64,000 bases of DNA from Misgurnus anguillicaudatus (GCF_027580225.2 NC_073340.2:21212001-21276000); one strand, 5' to 3'. Numbered from the stretch's first letter, positions 50,245-61,325 are shown. A program made the numbers and translations. Notes: a model not told the origin generated them from the sequence alone.

Positions 50245-50660
50245 CGATCCTTCTGTCGTCTTCTTTTATTGTTTTTTCGGGTGTCTTCTTTTGTTTGCGA
50301 AAGAAATGAGATCAAGAATAGTCGGGTACATTTTCCCGAGGCTACAGACAGCGACAGATAAAACGCAGACCGGAGTCGATCGCGATCCTAACTCGATAAC
50401 CGAGAAGCACTCAACGCGTCGATAAAATAGTTGACATTTTACAGTTTGTATGCGCGAGGCCTACGATCCCATCATCCCGTTGGCATTTTCTTTCCCTGAC
50501 GGCCGATATGGTGGCCAAGTGCAGCACAGAAGTGAATCAGGAGAGGTGGTAGCAAAGCTGCTCCTGACTGACATCAAGAGACTCCAATTACGCGAAGTTC
50601 TGTGATTCACCGGAAGCGGAAAGGGAAAGCTTTTGGAAGGACGCGTCACTTCCACCTTCG
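50245..50660 (-). promoter_or_regulatory. Predicted socs5 first exon and CpG-rich promoter
   Basis: From about 50130 to 50660 CpG is far denser than in the rest of the window (for example GGAGTCGATCGCGATCC, CAACGCGTCGAT, GCGCGAGGCC). A consensus donor on the minus strand (CG|GTGAGT at 50244) marks the predicted 3' end of a non-coding exon. CCGGAAGC at 50610-50617 is an ETS-type site common in TATA-less promoters. No TATA box was found. The transcription start is not determined. Confidence 0.5.
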
Positions 50661-51224
50661 GATTCCAGAATCCAGCCGCTGGGAGGAATGATGGATGCGG
50701 GATAAGTTTACTGTAAGTTTAGAGAAGCGAGGTGTTTAGTCGTGAAAAACGCTATTTTTGAAAACATTTATAAACGACGTATACAGACAGCACTGGAGTA
50801 AATGCTAATGTACAGCTTATACGTAACGTATTTTGATTCTGAGAAATAAGTGTTATGTAGGACGATTGTGTAACTTTGAGACACTGGCATCCATAGGGAA
50901 ACAGATGTCGATATAAAAAAAGACAGAATAAGCAAAAAGCCTCTTAAAATATATCTAAATTGTCTCTCGTGCTCAAACGTGTAATTTATTTCCTCAGTTT
51001 TTCCTTAGGTAAACTCATCGTATTGCCGCTTTTTTTGGTCCTTTTCGTTTTTTTTCCTTAAATGTGCGTTGTTTTGAGAGCTCTATACTTTTTTCGTACT
51101 GTATGCGTAATGACATGTTAATAAACCTGTTTATGTTTCGGGTTGGTGAATAAAACATTTAAATTATATAATATAAAGTTTTAGTTTTTTAGAATCTAAT
51201 AAACTGCTTTAGCTAGGTGTTTAA

Positions 51225-52137
51225 AGGTGCAGTGTGTAATTTTTAGAAGGAACAATCCAACCGTCTCCATTGACTTTGTATTGCGAGAGGCCGCCTCCTT
51301 GTCATTTCTGGCTTATAACAAAAAACAGAATAATGCCTAAAAGCTGCTGTGTGGCGATATGTACAGCTAACAAGCCAAAGAACCCAGAAATACGTTTTTA
51401 TAAGCTGTCGAGCCGTAAAACCCAGCCTTTGAGGAGAAAAAAGTGGATCGCTGACTACGTTTCCCCCTAGTGGACGCAGTTCTACTAATATGAGTAGTTG
51501 CCTGTTTCCACTTTTGTGTCTTTAAACGCTCGTTTTTTGAGCTCGACAGCTTATAAAAACGTATTTCTGTTTTTTTTTTTTGCTTGTTAGCTTTACACCT
51601 TGTCACACAGCAACTTTTAGGTATTATTCTGTTTTTAAGTTTAATCTGTAAATAAGTTTTTATAAGCTGTCGACCTAAAAAAAAGAGCGTTTAAAGACAA
51701 AAAAGTGGAAACAGGCAACTTTTCATAGTACTCCTATTAACGAAACTGCGTCCACTAGGGGGAAACGTAGTCGGCGATCCACTTTTTTCTCCTCAAAGGC
51801 TCAGTTTTACGGCTCGACAGCTTATAAAAAACTTATTTCTGTGTTTTTTAGCTTGCCAGCTGTACATCCCGTCACACAGCAGCTCTTTGGGCACCACTCT
51901 GTTTTTGTTATAAGCCAGAAATGACAAGGAGGCGGCCTCTCGCAATACAAAGTCAATGGAGACGGTTGGATTGTTTCTCCCCCCCGGTGGGCGTGGTTTT
52001 CAGGTTATGACGTGCTGCGCTCTGTCTCTATAGCTTCTCTATGCGTTTCAAAAGCGAGGGGAGAGCGGTGGACTGAGCTGTTGGTTGCAATTCGCAACCT
52101 CACCACTGAATGCCGCTAAAATGTACACACTGCATCT
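51225..52137. mobile_element. Palindromic TTAA-flanked element with THAP remnants
   Basis: TTAA at 51221-51224 and 52138-52141 flanks the termini AGGTGCAGTGTGTAA and, inversely, AGATGCAGTGTGTAC. The body is a large palindrome centred near 51613: 51284-51312 (GCGAGAGGCCGCCTCCTTGT) is the inverse of 51915-51943, and the symmetry continues inward. The right side has about 135 bp (from about 51975) with no left counterpart. TTAA targets and THAP-domain coding are both features of Kolobok transposons; P elements also encode THAP but make 7-8-bp duplications. It is read as a non-autonomous Kolobok-like element. Confidence 0.7.
51333..51470 (+). pseudogene. Truncated THAP-domain coding fragment
   Basis: The frame starts MPKSCCVAICTANK and continues NPEIRFYKLSSRKTQPLRRK then KWIADYVSP before a TAG. 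This fits the N-terminal half of a THAP zinc finger: Met-Pro start, Cys-X4-Cys pair (CCVAIC), the FYKL segment and the invariant Trp. The second half (Cys-X2-His, AVPTF box) is missing. A diverged inverse copy lies at about 51895-51760 on the minus strand, with its frame broken after about 25 codons, and more decayed pieces occur at 51606-51500 (minus) and 51655-51715 (plus). It is a relic, not a gene. Confidence 0.7.
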
Positions 52138-52141
52138 TTAA

Positions 52142-54802
52142 TAAGCTATATTGGTTACCAATTTTTTTATACCAAATATAAACAATATACCCACACAGAA
52201 GTATTCACATTTTTCAACGTGTCCAGTGTGCAATTGCAGGAGAGTGGTGCTTTTGCTCTGTAAAGGGCAGGTGAGCAAAATCCTAACTGTCTTGTTGCAT
52301 ATCATGTGAGTGAGTCTCTTTTATTCCCATGTACACTCCATGCAACCTAGACATGTGACATGGGTGCACGTTGTTTGACAAAGACAGCCTGTTCTTTAAA
52401 AGCTCCTTGTAAGCCAGGGTTCAGCTGGTCCTTACAACAACAGGGAAGTGAATGGCCTGTACAACTCTGATTTTCATATCCTTCAAATATAAAAATGTGA
52501 AATATTTAAAACATTGTACTGTTATATTCTCTACAAAGTAAAAGTCACCAATATTCAAATAAACAAGATTAGTCAAATCTGCTCCCCCTTATAATATAGT
52601 GATACACTGTATGTTTATGGCAGGAGTTCTCAAACTTTTTATGGCCAGGGACTCCATACATTGTAGAAAACTTTCCAAGGATCCCATCTAAGCATATTCT
52701 TATTTTAATAAAGCACTTGTTTCATTGTGATTCAAGATTTAATTTTGTTCAAATTATATTTGGAGTCAGTTATACTTTTAACATGATCCTTAAAGCTTTC
52801 ATTAAATGAACAGTAGCAAGACTGACAAATATCTCCTTAACACAACACACTTATATAATTTATAACAAATTATTTCCCTGACTCTCTTGCTAAGCATTAA
52901 GGATGACTTTAAGAACCTCTGGTTTAACGCAAGGGATTAAGTCCTTAGACAACAACATTTTATTGCTTGAACATAATGAATGAATGTAGAAGAACATGAG
53001 ATAGCATTGCTCATGTTTTCCTTTTAGTGCATTTATTATGGCAGGCATAACCCCTCTTCCTACATCATGCAGACTCCAAAGACTTAAGAGTAATATACTG
53101 CCCTCTACTGATTCAAATGATTAAAACATTTAATGCCTAGTTTTGTGGACATTCAGCAGCGACAATGTTCCTAACACAGAGAGCACATATCTGACTTCTA
53201 AATCTAATTCTAAATGATTTGGTATGGTTTAGACTGAACTTTGAGAAATCACAAGATCTTTGGCTGAAATATGTCATTCAGAAAATGAGGGAGGGGGATT
53301 CTAGAATGAATGACCAGCATTAAAGTTGAAAAGAACAGTTGTGACATTGATTTCCACAGATATATTCTCTCACTTAATGTATCTTGTACAGCTTTAGGGT
53401 AAGGGATTAGTGCCCACATTTTCATTATACTTTAATAACAAACAGTAGTAAATAGCACTAAAAGTGGTTCACTGGCTTGTAATCATTATTGGTAACCATT
53501 TTTATAGCACCTGTGCAGAACCATATTGTGCTCTGTAGAACCATAAGTGGTGCTATATCACCCCGGATGGTTCTTCATAGGTGCTATTTAGCACTAAAAA
53601 TGGTTACGAGCTTTTAGAGCAATTTTGAGTGTACATATTGCATACATCTTTGCCACAAACAGCTATTGATAGCAAAGAAATAAATTAAAATCATTGAACA
53701 TGTTGATACCTGTAATTTTGATTTAAATAAAGTAATATCCTTGTCCTTAAAACAACTTTTTAGTTAAAACCTATTTTAGAATAATGGATCCTTGTTTTTA
53801 TTTATTTTGTAGACATTGTGATCATTTGTGGTCACTTGAGAGAGTAATTAAATTACAGTAGTTCTCAAACTTTTTACACCAGTGATTCATGTAAAAAGGC
53901 ATGAATTATTCCTAATAAGAATATTTTGTGTCACTGGGGTATATAAAATGTGGTATTCTAATTTAAGGTAGTTTAAACTTTGATGTATGAGTTTGTAAGA
54001 CTCATACAATAATACACACAACATGTGAAATAGACACCATCACCCTTACTACTAAATGAAAAATTGTGCCAATCTATAAATACTAAAATAAATCTCAAGT
54101 AGAATTTATGTTAAAACCAAGAGCATAAAAAGATTTCTACTTTTTTTGAAGACAAAAGATTTCTGATTTCTTTTCTACATTTTTCTCTTCTTAATTAACA
54201 GATTATTAAAAGTAGTTAACGATGTAAAATCTGAAAAAAAAAACTTTGTATATCTAGTTACAAGTACCAAACTAACAAATACATGTTTGTTCTTTCTAGT
54301 ATTTTATTGATTTATTTTTACACTAAGTTCTCTTTGTGTATACACATGGGTCCACAAAGCCCACGGGGCAAGCATTTTGTTCGCCTGGTTTCCACGGTAA
54401 CATGGCTTATTTGATCTGCTTGCATGGATGCTGTGATTTATGTCATGCTTTTATAATCTTGATCTTGTCATCCACAGATGACGTCAGGCCTGTTAGAAGC
54501 AGAACACTAGAACCCACGTGCAATGTCAGACCAGAGCTAACCATCAGCCAGGCACTCAGCAGACCTTGACTCAGACACACCAGTTAAACTTACACACGTG
54601 ACATGTCACACCTTACACCGTTGTCTTTTACTGTAGGTACAAGAGTGCACTTTTAAAGCAGTACCGCCCAAGTGACAACTTCTGCAAAAATCATTTTGAG
54701 AGTGCTCAAATAAACACTTAGTACTCAAAAAGGGCCAAATGGCACAACACCGATAAATTGGAGCTGGCACGCAGGGTTATTTCTGTAGATTACATAAATG
54801 AG
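52142..54802. other. Intergenic DNA between the two palindromes
   Basis: No gene found. 52621-52925 has hAT-like ends (AGTTCTCAAACTTTTTATGG and the inverse of AGAGGTTCTTAAAG), and 53866 (AGTTCTCAAACTTTTTACAC) is a lone similar end. 53454-53625 is a small imperfect inverted repeat around GTGGTGCTATATCACC, with AGCACTAAAAGTGGTTC and AGCACTAAAAATGGTTAC at its two edges. Confidence 0.5.
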
Positions 54803-54805
54803 TAA

Positions 54806-56737
54806 CCCAGCTAACAGAAAAAAGTTCTAAGAGCGTTCCCTGAAGGTTCCCAGCGTTCCCAAAAACGTTCTGCCAACATAAAAAGTGTACAGTTTTCTTG
54901 GCGTTCTCGGAGCGTTTTTGTGTTGTCTCAACGTTGGAGGGATGTAGCATTTTGCCATTTTTGAACGTTGTGGCAGTGTCATGTTTTAATGTTCACACAA
55001 TGTTTAAAACAACAACTGTTTATTGTATTGACTTGTTTGGTTGTTGTGTGGATGATGGAGAAGCATTGCATTTTATTGTGTTTGTTTTTAATATTTATAT
55101 TGTTTATTGTATTTATTTTATATTTTATAAAACGTTATTTCTGAATGTTCAGTAAATAAATTGCTGTGGAAAGCACAGTTCACTTGTTGGGTTTGGATGT
55201 TGATGTTTTGTTTCGTTTTGGGTCGCCATTGTTGTGGTTGGTGTTTGTTTTTGTTGGGCTCTTGACCCTTGGCTTTTGCTTGCTGGTTTCACCCCTGGTT
55301 GTGTTAACTTTGTGTTACTACACCACATTTGTTGTGAACATGTAGAGTTTGTAGTGTGGTTGTGTGGTGGTTGGTACATAATGGTAAAGATTATCACCTA
55401 ATTAATTTACTAATCAAAAGTTTATTTTCTGTCAATAATGTAAATGAGATCCAGCACTTTCACAGCAGTTTGTCATTAAGGAGTTTTAGAAACTTTGGTC
55501 AAAAAATATCTGCTATATAATTGGGACGCATAGACATCCAGAATCGGACTGTGAATCTCAACCATGGTGACAAAGAAAATTGTAAAAAAAATCATTATTT
55601 ATCCAAGCTGCAGTGCATGCTGGGAGTCCTGAATGAGGTTTGTACTTTGTTGATACCCAGCATGCATTGCAGCATGAAGTTTTTCATTTATTTGTCACCA
55701 TGCTTGAGATTTATAGTCTGATTCTAGATGTTTGTGCGTCCAAATGGTACAGCGGATATTTTTTGTCCAAAGTTTCTAAAACTCCTTAATGACAAACTGC
55801 TGTGAAAGTGCTGGATCTCATTTACATTATTGACAGAAAATAAACTTTTGATTAGTAAATTAATTAGGTAATGATTTTTTGCCATTATGTACCAGCCACC
55901 ACAGAATTGCACTATTAGGTTTGCATGTTCATAACAAATGTGGTGTAGTAACACAAAGTTAACACAACCAGGGGAAAGAACTAGCAAGCAAAAAGTCAAG
56001 GGTCAAGAGTCCAACTAAAACAACACTAATCACAATAATGGTGACTTAAAATGAAACAAAACATTAACATCTAAACCTAATAAGTGAATTGTGTTTTCTA
56101 CGGCAGTTTGTTTGCTGAATATTCAGAAATAATGTTTTGTAAAATATATAATAAATGTAATAAAAGAAAATAATATAAATATAAAAAATAGATATAATAA
56201 AATGCAATGTTTCTCTATCATTTAAATGGTAAATGTACTGCATTTATATAGCGCTTTTAACAGACCTATATGGCTATCCAAAGCGCTTTACAATTAGCCT
56301 CACATTCACCCATTCACTCACACATTCATACACCAACGGCGGTGTCAGCCATGCAAGGCGCCAACCAGCTCATCGGGAGCAGCTGGGGTTAGGTGCCTTG
56401 CTCAAGGACACCTCGACACTTGGTCCGGTGGAGCCGGGGATTGAACCACCAACCTTCCGGTTTGTAGACAACCTACATGAACCACTAGGCCACTGCTAGT
56501 GTTATTTACATAACAATAAAACAAGTCAATATAATAAACAGTTGTTGTTTTAAACATTGTGTGAACATTAAAACATGACATTGTCATAACGTTTAAAAAT
56601 GGTAAAATGTAACATTCCTCTAACGTTGAGACAACACAAAACAAAGAAAACTGGACGCTTTTTGTGTTGGCGGGGCGTTTTTGGGAACGTTGGGGGCTTT
56701 CAGGGAGCGTTCTTGGAGCTTTTTTCTGTTGGCTGGG
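54806..56737. mobile_element. 1.9-kb palindromic TAA-flanked element
   Basis: TAA at 54803-54805 and 56738-56740 flanks CCCAGCTAACAGAAAAAAG and its inverse CTTTTTTCTGTTGGCTGGG. The two halves are reverse complements over nearly their whole length, centred near 55640, where CTGCAGTGCATGCTGGGA faces CCCAGCATGCATTGCAG. Arms are about 830 bp and diverged by scattered substitutions. The right arm is longer by about 270 bp because of a later insert (56226-56500). TWA target sites suggest a Harbinger-type MITE. Several open frames on both arms have no domain. Confidence 0.8.
56226..56500 (-). mobile_element. Retroposon tail inserted in the palindrome
   Basis: The left part AATGTACTGCATTTATATAG with CGCTTTTAAC is, on the minus strand, the AAAGCGCTATATAAATGC... 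end of L2/CR1-like fish retroposons. The right part has GGGATTGAACCACCAACCTT with CCGGTTTGTAGAC and AACCACTAGGCCACTG, a conserved block of the same repeats. It interrupts the symmetry of the surrounding palindrome, and ATTTA occurs at both junctions as a likely target duplication. No reverse-transcriptase motif is present. Confidence 0.65.
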
Positions 56738-57357
56738 TAATCTCCTTTTCGTTATGATCTTGGATTTTGTGTCCTTTTATTTTCTAAGTATAGACATTTA
56801 TGTAAAAAAACAACTGCAACAAATAATTGCATTGATTAAATACACATAATACAAATAGTCACTCTTACATTTAATAATTTTGAATTGTTGTATTAAAATA
56901 AGTCTTACCATGTTCTCTGATAAATTCTACAGCTGCATATCAAAACAAAAATGTATTAATAACTAAATGTTACTTTATTAGTCCTGACTTTCACATGATT
57001 GAAATTTCATGAAAATCCCCAACCGGAGCAGACAATTAACTTTTATTTTGTAAGATAAGGAGCTGTGTCACATCGATTTTTTTTTAAGTCTTTGATATGC
57101 CTTTGTGAGATATATATATATTTTAATAATATTTCCAGTCATTTGAAGAAAAAAAAAAACAGGAATCTTCAAAGAAAGTAAGAAATCTTCAATGCGCAAA
57201 TGTCTGGAAATGTGTGCTAATATTAATAAGTATTAATATTATAATAAAAACAACAACAGTAATAATAATAATAAATATAAAAATAAAAACAGCAACAACT
57301 TTCAAGCAGTTTCTAAACCTTGAAAGAATTTGACATTTCCAACTCAGCTTATGTGTG

Positions 57358-57600
57358 AGCACGTGAGGTCATATGCTCAGATGTGACACGCGCCGCGGTG
57401 TCTTTACATTCAGAGTAGCGAATCACAAATCGGTTCCTGGCGTTTGCTTGACATTTACGCATTATTCAATTTTACCCCTTAAAATGGGTGTGACCTATGT
57501 ACGAGAGGGCACGGTCACACGAAATAATTTGACGTGGTCGTCGACGTGCTCAATTGGACACAGTGATAGTGGAGAGCTCCTATAAATGCCACGCAGGAGT
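57358..57600 (+). promoter_or_regulatory. gch2 proximal promoter
   Basis: Upstream of the first exon are, in order: a palindromic E-box CACGTG followed by A (57360-57366), a second E-box CATATG at 57369-57374, a CRE-like TGACGTGG at 57530-57537, an inverted CCAAT box (ATTGG, 57553-57557) and a TATA-like TATAAATG (57581-57588). A start about 30 bp after the TATA would be near 57611. The close CRE and CCAAT pair echoes the cAMP-responsive proximal promoter described for mammalian GCH1 (family knowledge). An E-box fits MITF/TFEC control of pigment-cell genes (inference). Confidence 0.55.
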
Positions 57601-57713
57601 GGGACAGAAGTGAATCTGAGCGGTAAACTCCGAGAGCTTATAAAGTAAGCACAAAAAGATAGTTTTAGTACTATTGTTTATTAATATAATAATTTATTTT
57701 CCAAGTAGCTTCA

Positions 57714-59667
57714 ATGGAATACCAAAAGGCAGCAGAATTGAACGGCTTATCCAATGGCAAAATTGTCACAGAGTATCTCTGCCGCAAAGGATTCAGCGAA
57801 CTGTCAGACACCAAAAAAGTCGCTGTCCAGCACAAAAACGAGACGTCCCGGAAAAAGGAGGAGGATGAGTCGCAGTTACCGGCTTTGGAAGCGGCATACA
57901 CAACTATACTGCAAGGTCTGGGAGAAAACACTGACCGGCAGGGTCTCCTCAAAACACCACTGCGGGCAGCCAAAGCCATGCAGTTCCTCACCAAAGGATA
58001 CCACGAAACTATTTATGGTAAGTACTTTTCAGAACGATATTTAGACATATATGCACTATTTTATATAGTGCATACAATTATTCATCAATATGTCAGACAC
58101 TTGAAGTGTATTCTAGGTATGCATTTTACTAAAAAATAAAGTTTCCTAAAAGGTTGGCTGCATTGTTCATGTTCCTTCTAAGCTGCAGGATTAGTGTGAA
58201 GGGCTTTTAAAGCCTCAGTAGTTCCCAGCTTGATTATGAAAGGGGTTTTAATGTCTATTGTTTCTTCTTCTACAAAACCATTTCAACCACTCCACACTCT
58301 AATCTGCAAAAAACGTGTGCCTGCTATTATGTAATTAAGTATTGTGAAAAGTGAGACTTACAAGTAAAAAAATTATATTTCTTTTTCACAGATGTCCTTA
58401 ATGATGCAATCTTTGATGAGGATCATGAAGAGATGGTCATTGTAAAAGATATTGATATGTTTTCTCTTTGTGAACATCACCTAGTACCATTTTTTGGCAA
58501 GGTATGATTGAGAATATGCCTTGACAGTATTATTTTTCTGTAATGTTTTTAGACTTAAACATTAGTGAATACAAGGCAGCTTCACAGGATTCATTGACCC
58601 TTAAATTTAAGCTGTGATGTTAATGACTATCGTTTGACATCTTTATCTTTAATTAATTCTTAGGTTCACATAGGATATTTGCCGAGTAAAAAGGTTGTTG
58701 GCCTCAGTAAGCTTGCAAGGTGAGTACACACACACACACACCAGTCTCAGAAAGGGCAGTAAATGGGATTGTTCTCACATCAGAGTGAGACAGAAAAGGA
58801 CAACGTATTAGTTACAAGTGGCTGAGTTCTTCTGTTATCATAACCCATTCACTTGAGGCTTAAATTCAAAGCCTGGCACTGTATCGTGTCCTATCTGAAA
58901 AAAGCCAGACTAGCTGACTTCTGGCGCTGAGGAAATCCCTCCAGCTCCCACCTCCACTGTGGAGTAGTTGTGGGAAACATTGCCATTACAACCCTCCTCA
59001 GAAAAACCAGCAGCCTGTTTTTTTCCTGAATAAAACACACCCCACCTTAGGCCATCTTTTATTGACTTCATTTAATGTACTGACTTACATGATAATGTAT
59101 ATCTGAGCTTCCTCTCCAAACACACAAATGTATTAGAGCGTTAGATTCACAGTCTATAGGTTTATTCCATAAGTTACCATGCAAAACAAAATAAGTTTAC
59201 ATATTTATCTGAAGTGTTTTAATCATATTGTTTCTCTTTAGAATTGTTGAAATCTACAGTCGCAGACTACAAGGTAAGACACTCTATCACAGCTGTCCTA
59301 TAATCTAAATGACTAGCGTACCTTACTGTAGGTTACCAACATTGCTTCTCTATTGTATTCATGTTGATTTTGCAGTACAAGAACGACTAACCAAGCAAAT
59401 AGCAATGGCAATCTCTGAAGCCCTGCAGCCTGTAGGTGTGGCCGTTGTTATTGAGGCAGCGTAAGTATTTGTAAATAATACAGTTCAATTAAAAACTTTA
59501 TGCAAATTAGATGCTAATCACGTGTGTCTTGTTGTAGTCACATGTGCATGGTCATGCGTGGAGTGCAGAAGATGAACAGCCGTACCGTAACCAGTGCCAT
59601 GCTGGGCGTGTTCAGAGAAGACCCAAAGGCTCGAGAGGAGTTCCTGGCCCTGACCAAAAATTCTTAG
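57714..59667 (+). CDS. gch2: GTP cyclohydrolase I, gch2-type
   Basis: The enzyme converts GTP to 7,8-dihydroneopterin triphosphate, the first step to tetrahydrobiopterin and to fish pteridine pigments. Six coding exons with GT-AG borders join to 717 nt (238 aa): 57714-58017, 58392-58501, 58664-58719, 59242-59273, 59376-59460, 59538-59667. Phases match human GCH1. The product has a variable N-terminus (1-47), then the conserved core from [18 protein letters not shown]. Zinc ligands are Cys128 and His131 in [10 protein letters not shown] and Cys199 in [14 protein letters not shown], and the C-terminus is [17 protein letters not shown]. It is slightly shorter than human GCH1 (250 aa), the difference being N-terminal. 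Assignment to gch2 rather than gch1 rests on its position beside socs5-cript-pigf, not on residues. All catalytic residues are intact. Confidence 0.93.
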
Positions 59668-60120
59668 CAATTCACACATTGCTGGTCTAACTCCACCAAG
59701 GTGCTTACAAGCAGACAGGTCAATGGTTATTCTGAAACCCTTCGTGGTGCTTAGAGAATCTAACTGAGAGAGAACTGATCTTTCCACCAGCTGCTGAGAC
59801 AGAGTCTGTTATTTTGTCTGCAGGTGAAACTCAGGGGTCCTCACTGTCTGCATATATTAAAAGTTTAATATGTAAAATGTGATTTTTATAAGGATCAGTA
59901 ACACTACACTGTTTAAGTCCCTGGCATATTGTAACACTTAAAAAACGCACAACTGCCTTAAATTTTAACAAATGTACAATGCCAACAGTTACTTTTTTGT
60001 TTTGTGTTTCTGTTATTAATATGAACCTTTTTTTCAGGCTGTACAATATAGTCAAACTACATCTAAAAAAATCATTTAACTTGTTTATTAAAATATTTAA
60101 CTAATGAATTTAAAATACAG

Positions 60121-60440
60121 AATAAAGGCATGTTTTTAAATAATAAAGAAATTGCATTATTTGCATTTTATGCTTAACCTATGTTAAATCATTTGTAGTT
60201 AAAAAGTTAAAATTATACTAAGCCATGACTGCAATACTGTATGGCATCATTTGTATGTACAGTAGTTGGAAATAACATACACTGCTATTGGGATCTTTTG
60301 ATTTTTTTTATATAATACATGCATAAACTGTGTGATGAACTCATTGTGAACCTCAAATACATTCAAGTGCCATTATAAAATACTTTTCTGCTTTCTTAAA
60401 TAAAAAAAACTGATCTGAAAGATGTTTTCTCATTTTATTT
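60121..60440. terminator. Facing poly(A) signals of gch2 and cript
   Basis: Plus-strand AATAAA at 60121-60126, 60142-60147 and 60399-60404 lie in the gch2 3' UTR, 450-740 bp past the stop. On the minus strand AATAAA (plus TTTATT, 60434-60439) would end cript with a 3' UTR of about 890 bp. If the distal gch2 signal is used, the two transcripts end within a few tens of bases of each other. Confidence 0.55.
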
Positions 60441-61224
60441 AGCAAGAAAATAAATATTTACAGAGACAAAAACAGTTTCCAAACAGATGTCCCTAACATT
60501 TTTAAGAAATATTAGGGGAATGATGTGTACAGTGTCTAAATATTGCTTACGCTGTGCTACATCACACCTACGGCAATTAATTAAACATGCTGTAAAAGCA
60601 TCCACAATAGTCTTCAAATATTATTATACAAGGGAGTCCAAGGGATGTCTAAAACAACACAAGGACTATACAACTCCACAGTGTCATTTAAAAAGCAAAC
60701 ACCAAAACAAATATCCGTCAATAAAATGCTGTTGCCAATGCTATGAACAATGTTGGGGTGATCAGAACTGTAAACAGGCTATTTACATCGCTGTACATTA
60801 AACGTGTTGCTGCCTTACATTGAAGTTGTGAATAAGAAATAATGATTTACCAAATACAGAAAAGACTGCAAGGAGGGGATGACATTTAAATGACTAAGTC
60901 TAGACTTTCTGTTTATAAGGTGCAGTGGCCGAGCTGGAAAGAGGCATTAAAATGCCATGAAGTGAAATGACTGTATTTCAGTCAAGATCACACATTGGTG
61001 GATGATCTTTCTTAAAGTGATAAATAAATGTTATCCAGCAAATTTAACTTAGAAGGCATCTACTTCTTCAAAACAGTTCAAGCCAATATATTGCTCTAGT
61101 TAGGCGAGAGAGGATAAAACTGATATCCATGTCTTATAAATATAGTTATAAACCAGCACATCATGGTCACAAAACATTTATGAACTTAAATTGTCATATT
61201 GAACATGTGGTGGAGGTTTATATT

Positions 61225-61248
61225 AAAAACAAACAAACAAACAAACAA
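61225..61248. repeat. (AAAC)n microsatellite in cript 3' UTR
   Basis: AAACAAACAAACAAACAAAC, about five to six units, lies within the predicted cript 3' UTR. Confidence 0.85.
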
Positions 61249-61325
61249 CTCAATTAACAACACAATTAACACCTCTCTCTTTCAACTACAGCCAAGACAT
61301 TGCCAGAAACAAAAAAATGAACAAA

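Noticed and set aside
51225..52137. P-element assignment because of the THAP domain
   Set aside because: P elements make 7-8-bp duplications; the flanks here are TTAA, which fits Kolobok better. Kept as an alternative only.
57645..57705. A short intron in the gch2 5' UTR (AAA|GTAAGC ... CCAAG)
   Set aside because: At about 60 bp it would be very short, the acceptor is weak, and the leader reads continuously without it.
58018..58137. Reading gch2 exon 1 onward to a 141-codon product
   Set aside because: The frame runs past a consensus donor (GTAAGT at 58018) into the intron; the family core continues only with the splice to 58392.
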